Shown: positions 12,102 to 23,589, counted from the first letter of the stretch. The stretch is 64,000 nt of DNA from Endomychus coccineus (GCA_958510875.1 OY294068.1:33894297-33958296); one strand, 5' to 3'. Numbers and translations: made by a program. Notes: generated by a model from the sequence alone, not told the origin.

Positions 12102-12370
12102 GATAAATATTATGCAAAAATAATATTCTAGAAATAGCGTATATGATAGCAAGCAACAAGTTGCATGGAAACAAAATCCACAAGTGAATTAAAAATAATG
12201 GCTACTATTGAACAACAATAACAATCGCATGCGCATTATAATTTCTATTAATTTCGGACGCTTGACGCGCTCCCGTGTTTTGGAAGCGAAATACTTTCGC
12301 CGGCCATGACAGTTTTGGTTTACCATAAGACATTTCATTCTACGGTAGTAGAGTTATCTATGAATCGACC

Positions 12371-13190
12371 TCTGCAAGCTTTACTTATACGTAAGAGTGT
12401 TCTATAACCTATTCCACTCAGATTGTGTTAACAATCAAATACATTGTCTATAATCAATGATTTTAACTATAAGTTTACAGTCCACATATCAAGTATTAGT
12501 TATAATTGTAAATATCATGCATATTGTGATGTGAAAAGTCGTTAATTAAATCGATTACGACCAAGAATTATTAGTTCCAATTATCCAGCCCCTATAAAAA
12601 GTGATTGTGCAATTTTTCTTTTTTCATTAAGAACATTTTTTTAATACATCTTTCTTTATGACTGATACGATCACCCATAATTATTTATTTAATTAGATAA
12701 CAATAACAACAGTAGCGTGCCTATGTTTACTGTGCGTTAAAACTATGAGTAAGACTGGGCTGTATAAGATGAATAAGGAAAGTAAATACGCGACGTTGCC
12801 ACATTTCCATACAAAATATTATTTCATAGTATGTGTGTATATGTATAGGGAATATAGTAATGTAAGAAGTACAGTAAAGTGAAAAATTATGTTGTACAGT
12901 CCGTGGTACCGCTGATATGTATAACGTGAGTGATGAGCTGAAACTTTTTGTCTGGACTGTCGCGGAAGAACTACCTTAATAGCCAACTCGATCCACTCAT
13001 ATTCACTGTCGAAATAGAAACAACGAAAAAGGAAATTGGAACACAACCAATTATCCAAATTGGAATGCAACCAATTATCCAAATTGCAGACACTACCTTC
13101 AGAAGTTTAACCTATCATGTTCCAGTAATTGATAAATCGCATAATATGTTTTCTTAATTAGCAATACAACCCGTTTATAGACGTAAAAAC
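12371..13190. other. No gene seen; one short tandem repeat
   Basis: A 24-bp unit containing CAACCAATTATCCAAATTG is repeated twice at about 13037-13085. The overlapping open frames here (12819-13082 minus, 12948-13157 plus) are opposite readings of the same bases and resemble nothing known. Confidence 0.4.
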
Positions 13191-13194
13191 AAGC

Positions 13195-13541
13195 TGAAAC
13201 CATTTTGACAACACCTTTCATGAAGTTGCCGACTTCTACAAATTCGGGATTTACAAAGTCAATTGTGAGTTTAAAATGCTCTGTGGATTCAACTAAAAGG
13301 AATATTCTTACTCGGTATGAAGAACATTTTGCCCATATGAAGAAAAATAATGGTGAAAAATCAGCATTAACAAAACAGGTAACTTAAATACAGGTCACAG
13401 CTCTCAAGAAAATTTATCATTTTTAAAACACATTACGGACAAGTATGTAGGTATTTCAGAAGGGGTGGAAATGTATGAGCGAAAAAGCAATTCATTAAAT
13501 TCACATTGTTCTCTAATTTTTTTCACGCTGATACTTGGTAG
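13195..13541 (+). pseudogene. Penelope-like element fragment, GIY-YIG endonuclease region
   Basis: Broken plus-strand frames read FHEVADFYKSGIYK, then RYEEHFAHMKKNNGEKSAL, then NTGHSSQENLSFLKHI and GVEMYERKSN. This order (SGIYKI...C, R..EH...K...SAL..H, TGH, E.YKxK) is that of the C-terminal GIY-YIG nuclease of Penelope-like elements. Several stops and frameshifts make it a relic. Bases around 13469-13505 are also the empty-site equivalent for the recombinase block at 35.0-38.2 kb. Confidence 0.65.
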
Positions 13542-13695
13542 CTGGAAGGTCCTCACTACTACAACAAGATAAATGCAGGAATGAACACAAACATAATAAT
13601 AGAATCATTAAGCAACCCACTTAACACCAACCTACTGAAGAGAAATGAGAGAGTAACTATTGAGAAGCTACTGGACACAATGAAGGACTTAAGAG
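13542..13695 (+). CDS. Candidate coding exon, unrecognised
   Basis: A pyrimidine-rich tract and AG at 13540-13541 precede 51 open codons (starting LEGPHYYNKINAGMNTNIII) that end at AAGAG|GTATAC, a plausible donor. The composition (Asn, Leu, Lys, Glu in an amphipathic pattern, SLSNPLNTNLLKRNERV) looks more like real protein than the surrounding AT-rich sequence. I do not recognise a family. It may be a lone exon of a host gene or a piece of the neighbouring retroelement. No partner exon was found. Confidence 0.25.
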
Positions 13696-13864
13696 GTATA
13701 CTTACTTATCATCTTGCATTTGCTCTAGCGAATTCGAGCCATGCTCGTTTTCCGCTGCGTTTTTATTAATAGCCCTTTTGCTTATAATTTCGGTTTATTT
13801 CTTCTTTATTGCCCATTTTGGGCGTAAAGTACAAGGGCCGTTCTTGGCTTCTGGTACTTTGGCT

Positions 13865-13909
13865 CCAACAGCGAGTCATATGCCGCAGCGGCATATGACT
13901 CGCTGTTGG
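13865..13909. repeat. Perfect 22-bp palindrome with a 1-nt centre
   Basis: CCAACAGCGAGTCATATGCC and its continuation GC are followed by a single A and then the exact inverse copy. In single-stranded form this is a very stable hairpin. It lies 45 bp before the hAT element at 13955. No target duplication is evident. Confidence 0.8.
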
Positions 13910-13954
13910 CGCAGCGCCTCTGATTGTGGGATTTCTATGAGTTTCCATCTTTTG

Positions 13955-15578
13955 CAGTGGCGGCTCGTGAACTTTTTAAGAGAGGAGGTTGGACATAAAA
14001 CGTTCTTGTAAAAATATACTCTATTCAGCCAATAAATTTAACCTCTGCACAGCGACCGTACCAGCTACTTCAGTGCCAAAATTAATTGTTGCCAAGCAAG
14101 AACCAACGTGGAGGTGTAGTTTCTCTTGTCAAAAAATTTTTTTTTTTCGTTTTTTTTTCTTTGGATTTTTGATATTTTTTATTTATTTTTTGAAATTTTT
14201 CATATTTTGTTTTTTTTATTATTTTTATAAACTTTTTTTATATATTAACGGAATTCTACGGTCTTTAGTTTGCGAAAAATGATCAATAATATTATCATAA
14301 AATGTATCATTTTGTTTTAAGTGTTTTACTGAATCTTTTTCAATAGATATCAAACTAACACTGTATAAACGATTTTGGCTCATTGTATTTCGCATGTAAG
14401 TTTTAATTCGTTTGAGAGTAGAAAATGATCTCTCCACCGATGCCGACGTGACATGAATGGTGACTGTCAAACAAAGTAGTTTATAAAACTGAGGTAAAAC
14501 TTGTTGCAAATCATTGTCTATCATATATTTTATCATATCGGCGTGAATGTCGTACTGGCCTAAAATATCTTCATCCGAGTAGGTATATAACCCATAATTC
14601 ATTGTGCTGTGCTATTTTATCAAAAAATTTATGTTTTAGAACTAAGTTATCTAAAAGTGTATTGGGAAACTCTTTTGAAAAAGATTCGAAAAATCTTCTA
14701 TTCAAGTCGAAATTCATGTAAATCGGAAAATCGAATCTCAATTTGACCTTTAATAGTATCTAAAATTTCATAAAAAAAGTTGTTTATAATGTAGTTTCTT
14801 CTCTACCAAATTATATGTTTTCCTCCTTTAACAATATTCTGTTTACCGGTTAATTTAAACTTAATACTCGATGTAATATGTTCCTGCGATTTTTCATGTC
14901 TATCTATACCACGAGCTAAATTTTTCAAATCATCATAACTTGTAAATAGCAAGCAATATAATTTATTGTGTATTTCGATTTTGAAACATACCTGTCATCG
15001 TCACCACTAATCCTTTCAAATCCGGTAAAGGCCGTTTATTTTTAACAAAACACTTTTCTATCATATGTTAATCCACTAAATGGATTTTCTAACAACCCAG
15101 CAACTAAGTCACTCATCATTTTAACGTTCACCGATTAAATAAATTATAACTTAACTACTTAACCTTACTTCGCCTCGCGTTACAAATTACAAAACCAAGA
15201 ACTAACGGAACACGACACGTGTGGCATTCTTCTAGCGGAAGGGCGGTAGCAAGTAATCGTATTTCATTCGACCGACGATTCCATACGAGAGGCTAGCTTC
15301 CATAGGATGTTGCCATATTCCCTCTCTTACCCTATCTAGCAATTGAACTGCTTGGAAAACGGCAACTGTGTTGACCACACGTATTTAGCGTTTGAGATAT
15401 ATAGAGAATCTAGCCTCTGGTCACTGTTGCCAGATTAAAAATAACTACTGAGAACGGGGAATTAATTGTAAAATTTAAAGAATCATCAGAGAAACAGGAA
15501 ATAAAATGGAGAATGATCATTAAGATAAATTGGTGAGGAGGCTGAGCCTCCTTAGCCTCCTTCGAGGAGCCGCCACTG
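13955..15578 (-). mobile_element. hAT transposon (ZMYM1-like type), internally deleted copy 1
   Basis: The ends CAGTGGCGGCTC...GAGCCGCCACTG are flanked by a perfect 8-bp repeat ATCTTTTG (13947-13954 and 15579-15586). Subterminal AGGAGGCTAAGG / CTCAGCCTCCT repeats resemble transposase-binding motifs of hAT elements. The 1624-bp unit is related to the copy at 58029-59533, in opposite orientation. The transposase is on the minus strand and lacks its middle. Confidence 0.85.
14225..15119 (-). pseudogene. hAT transposase remnant: N-terminus and C-terminal dimerisation domain
   Basis: Starting near 15119 the minus strand reads MMSDLVAGLLENPFSGLTYD, then after stops HEKSQEHITSSIKFKLTG, the TTF/DUF4371-type start of ZMYM1-like hAT transposases. 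A jump follows to FYEILDTIKGQIEIRFSDLHE. The last open frame (14225-14602) holds the hAT C-terminal dimerisation motif: LPQFYKLLCLTVTIHVTSAS, then VERSFSTLKRIKTYMRNTM. The segment with the APTRWNFTSR motif, present in the other copy, is missing. Non-functional; an abortive gap-repair product is likely. Confidence 0.8.
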
Positions 15579-15707
15579 ATCTTTTGGTATGTGTTTGTCG
15601 CCTGTTTCCAAATTATTTCCTCAATTTTAGGTATTCCTGTATCCCTATGGAGCATGTCGTTTGTTACGTAATAATCTAAACAGTATGTGTACCTTATTCT
15701 GTATAAT

Positions 15708-16430
15708 TTACAAATTATTCAGTTGCGCGGGTGATGCTTGTAACCATATTTCGGCGGCGTATGTTATTGTCGATCTTATCTTAGAAGTATAGATTCTTAA
15801 TTTTCTTTTGGTACTTAGTTTGCTCTTCCTGTTGAGTAGCGGATATAGGTGCCCGTTCATCTGATTTGTCTTTTTCTTTACGTTCCTTAGGTGGGGAATG
15901 AAAATTATCTTCCTATCTAGCTTTACTCCGAAGTATTTCACTTTTTTCACCCAAGATATCTCTTTCTTGTTTATCTCAATGTCTTTCGTCGGTTTGTGTT
16001 TAATGTCTCTCGTTGAGAACATTATCGCTTGGCTTTTTGTAGTGTTCACTTCTATTCGCCATTTGTTGAACCACTCTTCGAGGTCAGTGATGTATCTTTG
16101 AAGCCTTGCTTGTACGCATTTTATTTGGATGTGTTGGCATAAGGCGCCTATGTTGTCTGCATATTGCGCCAAATCGACTCCTGTTGTCTAAGGTGTATCT
16201 GCGGTATACAAGTTATAGAGTACCGGTTCCAGAATCTGCACTTGCGGTACACCTACCTTTGCTTGTCTTTCTTCCGAAGTGATATCGTTCACCCTCATTG
16301 TGAATCTGCGCCCCGTGAGCTTCAAGTAGGCTATTGGAAGGCTTATGTATCAGTCCAGCGTGGCATACCTTGTCAAAGGCTTTGGCTACATCACTGCACC
16401 GGTAGGCACTTCCTTGTTGTGCCCTTCTAT
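15708..16430 (-). pseudogene. Jockey-type non-LTR retrotransposon reverse transcriptase fragment
   Basis: On the minus strand, DVAKAFDKVCHAGLI (RT motif A) is followed by GVPQVQILEPVLYNLYTADT (normally PQGSVLGP) and QYADNI, the YADD catalytic box with the second Asp changed to Asn. The 154-codon frame 15708-16172 continues through the thumb (VKYFGVKLDRKIIFIPHLRN) to TYAAEIWLQAS. Upstream parts are in other frames. The order and motifs match Jockey-clade RT; 5' and 3' ends are not seen. Inactive. Confidence 0.75.
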
Positions 16431-16746
16431 AATCTTCACGACGATTTTTTAATTTTTTTGAGCTCTACGAAGTTAAGCCAGTAGATGAAAGAATTGAAAA
16501 ATTTTCTGATTACCTTCTCGAAAATTATTTGACAGATAATTCGAAATTTCCACCACATTATATGGGCTGATGCCTCTGCTGCATTAAATAAAACACCAAT
16601 GCTTGCGAATCGTTTCATTCCCATTTTAATGCATCCATGTATCAAACGCATCTTTCTTCATTTATTTTTGTCAGCGCACTTCTTAAAGTACAAACTGAAA
16701 TCTATATTAAATGCAACAGTGTTAACGAAATTCCTAAATTTAAAAA
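16431..16746. other. No gene seen
   Basis: AT-rich sequence between the Jockey fragment and the TA-flanked element. Open frames on either strand (16436-16651 minus, 16599-16796 plus) look like chance. Confidence 0.35.
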
Positions 16747-17305
16747 TACAGGTGTCCTCGAACTGCGTGGCTAAAATGAAACCGAAGATTCTTTGATTCG
16801 AAAAAAATTTGATGAGCCTTTTTACTTTTGCCTCAAGTGTCTTGTTTAGCCGGTAGAGGGCTTCAAAGTTGCAAAAATAATTTTGTTTTTTCGGTATAAC
16901 TTGAGAACGTGATGGAGGACTTTCACAATATTTGGCAGGTGAGTTAATAGCCGTTTTTGAGAGCGGAGCATGGAGCCTTAGAGACCATAGAAATGGCTCA
17001 AACTGGAGGATGTAACGGGAAAAGTGTCCACAACTTTTTTGTGGTCGATGTAATTCACTCTATATTTTTTATGTAGATAGCTTATCTAATTTGAAAACTT
17101 TTCTTACTCTTAGAAAATTTTGATAAAATCAACGGATTAGCTTGAAAAAAATAATTTTCGAGTCTCTGCAATTTTGGCTTACTAATTTTACTTGATTAAA
17201 ATACCTTAGTTGCCTTTGCTTTTCTAATGTCATTTTGGCATTTGGAGAATTTATGCTCAAACCTGTCAGTTTTTACTTTGCTTTCCGTAAAAATTTTATA
17301 AAATT

Positions 17306-17362
17306 ATGGCTCAAAATTTCACTAACACTGAAATGGTTAATATCTCGGTAAAACACGAATAA
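17306..17362 (+). other. Duplicate transposase start in the opposite inverted repeat
   Basis: The left arm carries an inverse copy of the transposase start, reading MAQNFTNTEMVNISVKHE then stop on the plus strand. Any promoter in the repeats would therefore fire from both ends, one giving a truncated peptide. This is a side effect of the repeat length rather than a gene. Confidence 0.5.
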
Positions 17363-17451
17363 TAAAAACAATGGAAATGGGGAAACGATGTGATTATTTA
17401 GGAAAAACAAATGCTAAATTAAAAGAAACAACAAAACTTTTCTGGGAATCG

Positions 17452-18500
17452 CTAAGGCATCAATTGTTCGAAATGTTGCCCATTTTCCTGAATACACAAA
17501 TTAATTCGTTTCAAGAAATTGGATTGAACTCTGGCTAGTACTTCAGGATCATTCTTCAATAAATCCGCTCCACGATTAATTCGTTGCAACAATTCCTCTC
17601 GTGTGTTTACTGTAGCTGCATAAACTTTCGACTTCAAAGCGCCCCATAGAAAGAAGTCGCAGGGCGTCAAATCAGGGGAGCGGGCCGGCCAGTTCACTGG
17701 TGCATCGTGTCCTCTACCTATCCAGCGATCTGGATATTCCGCATTCAAATGTCGCCTCACAGCTAATGTGGAATGAGGAGGTGCACCATCATGGATAAAC
17801 CAGGCCACGACGAATGTGTAAGGGAAGTCTTCCAACAGTTCAAGTAGCCTTTGTTCCAAAAAGTTCAAGTAGTTCTCCCCGTTCAATCGATCGGGTATAA
17901 CGGTAGGGCCAATAATAAAGTTATTCACAATTCCAACCCAAACATTGATTTTAGTTTGATTCTGAAAATATGTAACATCCGTTTCATGAGGATTTTCATC
18001 AGCATAGAAATGTTCATTATGGAGGTTAAAAAGACCACATCTCGTGAAAGTATCTTCGTCCGTGAACAGAATTCTTCTACAAAAATTGGGGTTTGCGTTT
18101 TGTCTTTGGACATTAAGCCGACAGAAATCTAGCCGATGACCTGGATCCATGGGCAATAAGTCTTGAACTGTTTTAATATGATAGGGACACAACAGTTCTT
18201 CTTTCAGTACATTATGAACTAATGATTTTGAGGCTCCAATACGAAGTCCCAAACGTAGTGTGCTTATCCCAGGTTCAGTTTCAACCGCTTCAAGTATCGC
18301 TTCTTCGAGCTCTAACGTCCTTCTTGTCCGTCTGCGTCCAGTTTATCTGCGATTTGCTTCAAATTTGCCAGTTTCGCGAAGGTTTGCCGATTTGGAATTC
18401 TGCGATGCGAATATCTTTCCCTTCTCCGGCCATTGCAACGACAAAGTCCATAAATCAATAACATATCAACCATTTCAGTGTTAGTGAAATTTTGAGCCAT
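17452..18500 (-). pseudogene. Tc1/mariner-superfamily transposase, one frameshift
   Basis: The ATG at 18500 lies in the inverted repeat and opens MAQNFTNTEMVDMLL. An arginine-rich and helix-turn-helix segment (RRIPNRQTFAKLANL) follows; the frame breaks near 18310 and continues LELEEAILEAVETEPGIST and RIGASKSLVHNVLKEELL (second helix-turn-helix). Catalytic Asp residues are in FTDEDTF, HDGAPPHS and SPDLTP, with 38 residues between the last two. The C-terminus (QENGQHFEQLMP) is complete. A single frameshift separates it from an intact frame, so it is a recent loss. Related by layout to the element at 6296 but clearly a different family. Confidence 0.8.
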
Positions 18501-19069
18501 AATTTTATAAAATTTTTACGGAAAGCAAAGTAAAAACTGACAGTTTTGAGAATAAATTCTCCAAATGCCAAAATGACATTAGAAAAGCAAAGGCAACTAA
18601 GGTATTTTAATCAAGTAAAATTATTAAGCCAAAATTGCAGAGACTTGAAAATTAATTTTTTCAAGCTAATCCGTTGATTTTATCAAAATTTTCTAGGAGT
18701 AAGAAAAATTTTCAAATTAGATAAGCTATCTATACAAAAAATATCGAGTGAATTACATTGACCACAAAAAAGTTCTGGACACTTTTCCCGTTACATCCTC
18801 AAGTTTGAGCAATTTCTATGGTCTCTAAGGCTCTGTGCTCCACTCTCAAAAATGGCCATTATTGACAGTAACTCACCCGCTAAATATTGTGAAAGTTCTT
18901 CATCACGTTCTCAAGTTATACCGAAAAAACAAAATTATTTTTGCAAATTTGAAGACCTCTACCAGGAAAACAAGACACTTGAGGCAAAAGTAAAAAGGCT
19001 CATCAACTTTTTTTCGAATCAAAGTATCTTCGGTTTTATTTTGGCCACGCAGTTTGAGGACACCCTGTA

Positions 19070-20150
19070 TAGTCACTAAGAAAGGTCATAATTTTGTTAA
19101 TTCTAAAATTATAGAATATAAAAATAGTGAGTTGTCCAAACTGCAATATGTCAAAATAATATCTCATTATTATGCAATTAATCAAAATACTACAGTGTAA
19201 ATATAATTTTGCATATGTTCTTCTTATGTACCTATATCTATTATGTATATTTTAAATTAATAAATTTTGTTTTAATATTACATCAGTTTATTTCTTGCAA
19301 GCAGAGGGAGATATTATTCATGTGCCAAGTTTAAACATTTTAAAAGTGAATCTTTTAATCTCTGTGCCGAGCTTCACTATTTTTATTTCGTATACCTGAA
19401 ACATGTGCCGAGTATGTATAACCCCTTTCAGACACATCTTCAGTAATTTGTACAGGAGTATCAGTCTTTAAAACAATGTCTATAATTTTCCATTATCGTT
19501 AAATTCAAAATGTGAACTTATTGTAGAATGTAATTATTTATTTGTATATACATAATATAATAATTAAGAACTTGATAAATAAACCACATTAATCTTACTT
19601 CATTTCATTTAACATAGTTTTTTCAATTAATACCTTCATAATAAACCTGATAAGAACATCACTTTACTTTTATCTACAATTTTTTTCAATTCCAATTATA
19701 AGATTAATGTAATTTTAAAATGAAGAAATATTAAATATAAATATTTAAATTATTCTTGTTCAGACACATCAGATATTCATTCTACGTTGAATATATTCAT
19801 TCAACATGTTGAATGCAGTTAACGGAAATGGTAATTTTTACAAAACTGTATTGATAAAAATATGTTAATAACTAATTATGAAAAAAGCCGTTCATATAAA
19901 GAGCGATGGAAGCGGAGTTTGGAAAATGAAAGTGAAATCCCCACTGCCTGAATGTTATTTGGGATTTGGAGCGAAAACATTTTAATTAATATATACAAAA
20001 GCCTTCCCTTAATAGTACGAAGAATTCAATAAACAAAAGTTTTCATTATGTTACGTTTCTTTTCAACACCCTCCAATGGTTGCAAGAATTGCGAAATCTA
20101 TGATTCCTTTTTTATTTTTCGACTCTACGAGAGGTGCAATATAATGTTTT
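19070..20150. other. AT-rich stretch, no gene seen
   Basis: No coding similarity on either strand. GTGCCGAG appears twice around 19350-19415 but without other repeat structure. Confidence 0.4.
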
Positions 20151-20159
20151 TTTTTATAT

Positions 20160-20960
20160 TTTGACTACATGGGAGAAAAAACTATAATCCCAGGACAACA
20201 TTGTGTAAATCAAGCGATTAAACGTTTCTGATGGACACTGACCATGGAAATATCTATAGAAAACGTTGAGATCACTCAGCTTTCGACGATAATCTAGAGA
20301 GGTCAATGAATACATAAGTGTGATATTACAAATCAAACTAAGTCATCTGGATATAATGGGAGACCTTCAGCGTATGTTTGCGAGCTGAGCTCCATACATG
20401 TGAAGAGTACCCCAGGATAGGTCGCATCTGTGCTTTGTAGATTACGATGGGATGTAATATGCTTTTGGCATGGAATAGAAAACCATTTTGTGAAGCGATT
20501 TCAGCAATGAACCTCACATGACAGTCCCATGAGAGGGTGCTGTTGGTGGTGAAACTGGGCATGGATATCGAGGACTTCATAGGAATAGTTCCAACTGACA
20601 TAATCATACTAGGAATTGTGAGATTCACCTTGCTGGAGGAAATACAAGCTAGAGTTCTGGTTGTATGGAACTCTATCAGATTATGAGATCACCATTTATG
20701 TCTGTCTGTCTGTCTGTCTCATTCCTCTGACTTCACTAAATGATAGAGGGGCTCTAGATCAGAAAGCGGTATGAAGTGCACCATCATCTGAAAATCTTCG
20801 TACCGAGGTCACTTCCAACGGATCGTTGATATGGTGCAGGAACAAAGTCTATAATTATTAGGAATGGTCTTTTTAAGAATTTGTTGTACTGTAGCTGTTT
20901 TCCAGCTAGAAGGAAACACACCAAATTTGTATGAAAAGGTGATCAACGTGCAAAGAATTG
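20160..20960 (-). pseudogene. Non-LTR retrotransposon RT remnant
   Basis: Minus-strand reading, from high to low coordinates: SSWKTATVQQILKK near 20890 (the segment before the RT core), degraded palm sequence near 20700-20850, then LSWDCHVRFIAEIASQNGFL, YKAQMRPILGYSSHVWSSA and YTLTSLDYRRKLSDLNVFYR toward 20200. This C-terminal part matches the copies at 39.6-40.1 and 55.8-56.4 kb. Many frame breaks. A Jockey/CR1-like group is likely. A (TGTC)n microsatellite of about 24 bp lies inside at 20697-20720. Confidence 0.7.
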
Positions 20961-21039
20961 ATGTTATTTTTCGGGGAACATTTCTTGAGAATAATAAACG
21001 TAATTACGTCTGGTCGTTTTGATATTGTGATCCAGCAGA

Positions 21040-21680
21040 ATGCCTGAGCGCTAGGACGTTGGGAGAACAAATAGTCATTGGGATTTTTCTTGAGGTCCTA
21101 GGCATCAGGAATGACTTCACCAGGCGAATAGTTCAACAACTTCGCCATTCGAAGCCGTTTAGAGCGATTTCCAAAATTTCAAATACGTACAACCATTGTT
21201 ACATACACACAAATACAAGCATCACCTCAAAAATAGTGTAGATCAGTTAAATTCAGAATTTTTCAAAACGAAAATTCGTGAAAAAATTTAATTAAAATGT
21301 TTCGCTTATACTACGTGAAATGAGGTAGTAAAAGTAATGTGAAATGAAAAGTGCTATAATTAGAAGACTTGAACATGGAACTATCAATTTTTGAGGAGGA
21401 ACTAATGCAGATCTCAATAAAAAGCAATCTCTTTATTCGTGATATTGTAATTTCGTTTGACGTATTCTTCATATAAAATTAAAATATATGGCGTCTACAT
21501 TGTCCACATTTGAAAATTCAGGATTTCATGGATTAATGAATGGTATGTATCGCTGAATCGCAATTAGAACCAAGTCTGGTAGAAAGAAGTTCGCCTGGTC
21601 TTAAACTTGACAATGAAGGGGTGACTAGCTTGAGTTCGTCTAGTCAATACCTTCTATAGTAGAAGGCTAAATATGCTCAG
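21040..21680 (-). repeat. Degraded 3' pieces of the same non-LTR family
   Basis: Segments at about 21090-21160 and 21570-21650 resemble the 3' coding end seen at 39590-39720 and 55900-55990 (blocks such as CTTCGCCATTCG... and GACAATGAAGGGGTGACTAG). No open reading frame remains. Confidence 0.5.
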
Positions 21681-21689
21681 TTCAAAAGT

Positions 21690-22650
21690 TTAGTGGGACG
21701 TCGTCAATAAGATCCTGATGGCGCATAGACGATTTTGAATGTGGCACTTGATAAATATTACAATTTGATATAGTTTTATCTATGTCTTGAGGGAAATTAT
21801 ATAATGCACCTGTTCCTAAGGTGTACTCGTGTGATTGGATTCGTATTTTCAAATAATAACTGTAAATAAGCATGTTTAAGAGGGTTATGACTGGATAAAG
21901 TGCGTTCTAATATGGCTTCCTAAGAGAATGTTTTTGTTGGTTCTTCTTGCAATTTATTTCGTACGTTTACTAGTTAATTACTTATGTCGTATAAATGTTG
22001 TGTCCTGGCTGAAAGGGAAACTACAACAATGGTCCAAAAGTTCAAATGTTAGGTTTTCCTGAAGATAATGAACTACGGTTGTCCCTGTGAAAGATTTCAT
22101 GATAACAACAATAACAGAATAAGATTCCCGTAGTGCTGCCGCAGTAACTGTGACATTTGACATTTATTTTGAAATAAGAACAAAATGGATACAAAATATT
22201 ATGTATTAGTGACAATAATGGAGTCTACAGCAAAGCCATGAACAACAAGGTAAGTAAGTATCTTGTATCCTCATCCAGTTGATAATTCAAGACCATTATT
22301 CTATGAATTTGATGCGGTTCACGTTTTCAAATATGTAAGGAATAATTGGCTAAATTCAAATCGCAACCATATTATGCAGTATCCCAACTTTCACTCGGGA
22401 GACGAGAATTCAAACTAGAACATGATAAAATGTTAAAATTTGGATATTGGGTATTCCAAATCCACAACCCTGTTTATAAATATTATATTAAATTGGTGGA
22501 AAATAATGAATAGATAGTTAGATATATTTACTCTGTATTACATTAATAATTTTATTTACAGCATGTCGAATTAGGTATAAATAATTTTACAAAAATTTGG
22601 GCAAAAATAGAGTTGAATTAAGGCTACGGAGTCAAATTAAGCAGTAAATT
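21690..22650. other. No gene seen
   Basis: Short open frames at 21682-21873 and 21978-22163 (minus) have no recognisable similarity. A donor-like AAGGTAAGTAAG at 22248 follows a short ATG frame with an in-frame stop, so it is not supported as an exon. Confidence 0.35.
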
Positions 22651-22653
22651 TAT

Positions 22654-23280
22654 TCAGAATGAAACATCTAAGAATTCCTCAACCGAATAAAATTCGTGCA
22701 ATAGAAGTAAATTCCTTACTGGTTTCTTAAACGACTTTTGCGGTAGGTCCTTAATTTTCTGAGGATTGAAGACTTTTACATTACGAGAGTTTTTAATTGA
22801 TTTCGTTGAGCGTAACTTGCCAGATCTTGTAGGGTAGGTATGGAAATCAGACTTAACCTTATAATTTTCCAAATTACAATGACTCTAATCAGAGTGGTTA
22901 AAATGTAGAGAGAGTAATAATGTTTGATGAAATAAACAAGGGCTTGCAGTAGCTACGTGAACCCATGTTAGCTAGCACACTGACTTGACTGCCTTTTGTT
23001 GAAGAGTGAGTAGTTGAGTTTTTGCATGTTTCATTTTAAGTTTATCACAGCAGAGATAGCCAGCTCATTACTGGTTGATGCTGAGTCTCTCAAGGATGTA
23101 TCATCCGTGGTACATTCACCAGATTTAAGGTAATGAAGAAGATCATTAATATAAATTAGAAAAAAGACGAGGTCCAATGCAGAACCATGAGGAACACGAT
23201 ACGATATTAGAGAACAAGAAGAGGGGCTATTGTTAATATCCACACATTGCTGTAGATTTTCGAAGATTTTAAACACTTAT
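22654..23280 (-). pseudogene. Non-LTR RT remnant: palm piece and C-terminus
   Basis: Minus strand: VPHGSALDLVFFLIYINDLL (normally PQGSVLGP...INDL) and a YADD-region remnant TTDDTSL in 23031-23276, then FNPQKIKDLPQKSFKKPVRN and HEFYSVEEFL in 22654-22872, the usual end of CR1/Jockey-like RT proteins (FKxxLKxxLLxxxFYSVxEFL). The two pieces are in the right order for one decayed element. Confidence 0.6.
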
Positions 23281-23589
23281 TGCGTTCAGAGTTAATTAGG
23301 TTCCTGCAAGTTATAGGCTTATTTGAGGACTTAGTAATGGCGAGATGATATGCCCTTTTTTTATTAATTCCTTCCTGGGATTGAAATAAAAGTTTTTCGC
23401 AGCAGGATCCTGAGTTGAATCTGACATTAGTTTGGCTGTGTCTAGTTTGGATCTCAAGTATCTCAGCGAACGGTCAAACACTACACGGAATTTCAGGAAT
23501 AATTTCGTATTCTTTCAATGAGCTCAATTCAAATATCATATTGTTGAAAAAAATTCCAAACAAAACCATTAGAAGACGGTTTTTCACAT

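Larger units (their letters stand above)
10584..12362 (-). mobile_element. P-superfamily DNA transposon, internally deleted
   Basis: The ends CATAGATAACT...AGTTATCTATG are inverted repeats (about 30 bp, imperfect) flanked by a perfect 8-bp direct repeat AATCGACC (10576-10583 and 12363-12370), the P-element target duplication length. The inside, read on the minus strand, holds a THAP-like first exon (11964-12101) and a P-transposase C-terminal piece (11307-11801) beginning YVAGYIVK, a landmark of P/THAP9 transposases. Length without the nested MITE is about 1.5 kb, too short for a complete transposase, so the catalytic middle is missing. Confidence 0.8.
16749..19067 (-). mobile_element. Tc1/mariner-superfamily element with about 600-bp inverted repeats reaching into the transposase start
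   Basis: Ends are CAGGTGTCCTCGAACTGCG and the inverse CGCAGTTTGAGGACACCCTG, with TA outside both (16747-16748 and 19068-19069). The arms extend 16749-17346 and 18470-19067. They are so long that each contains ATGGCTCAAAATTTCACTAA, the first transposase codons. An 8-bp gap in the left arm near 16946 is absent in the right arm and in the sister copy at 62956. The element is 2319 bp. Confidence 0.85.

Noticed and set aside
17851..18461. Plus-strand open frames of 60-93 codons
   Set aside because: Antisense of the transposase at 17452-18500.
20697..20720. (TGTC)n run as a regulatory or CRISPR-like repeat
   Set aside because: Simple microsatellite of about six units.
22175..22255. Possible exon ending at AAGGTAAGTAAG
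   Set aside because: The ATG frame meets a stop before the donor and shows no recognisable protein.
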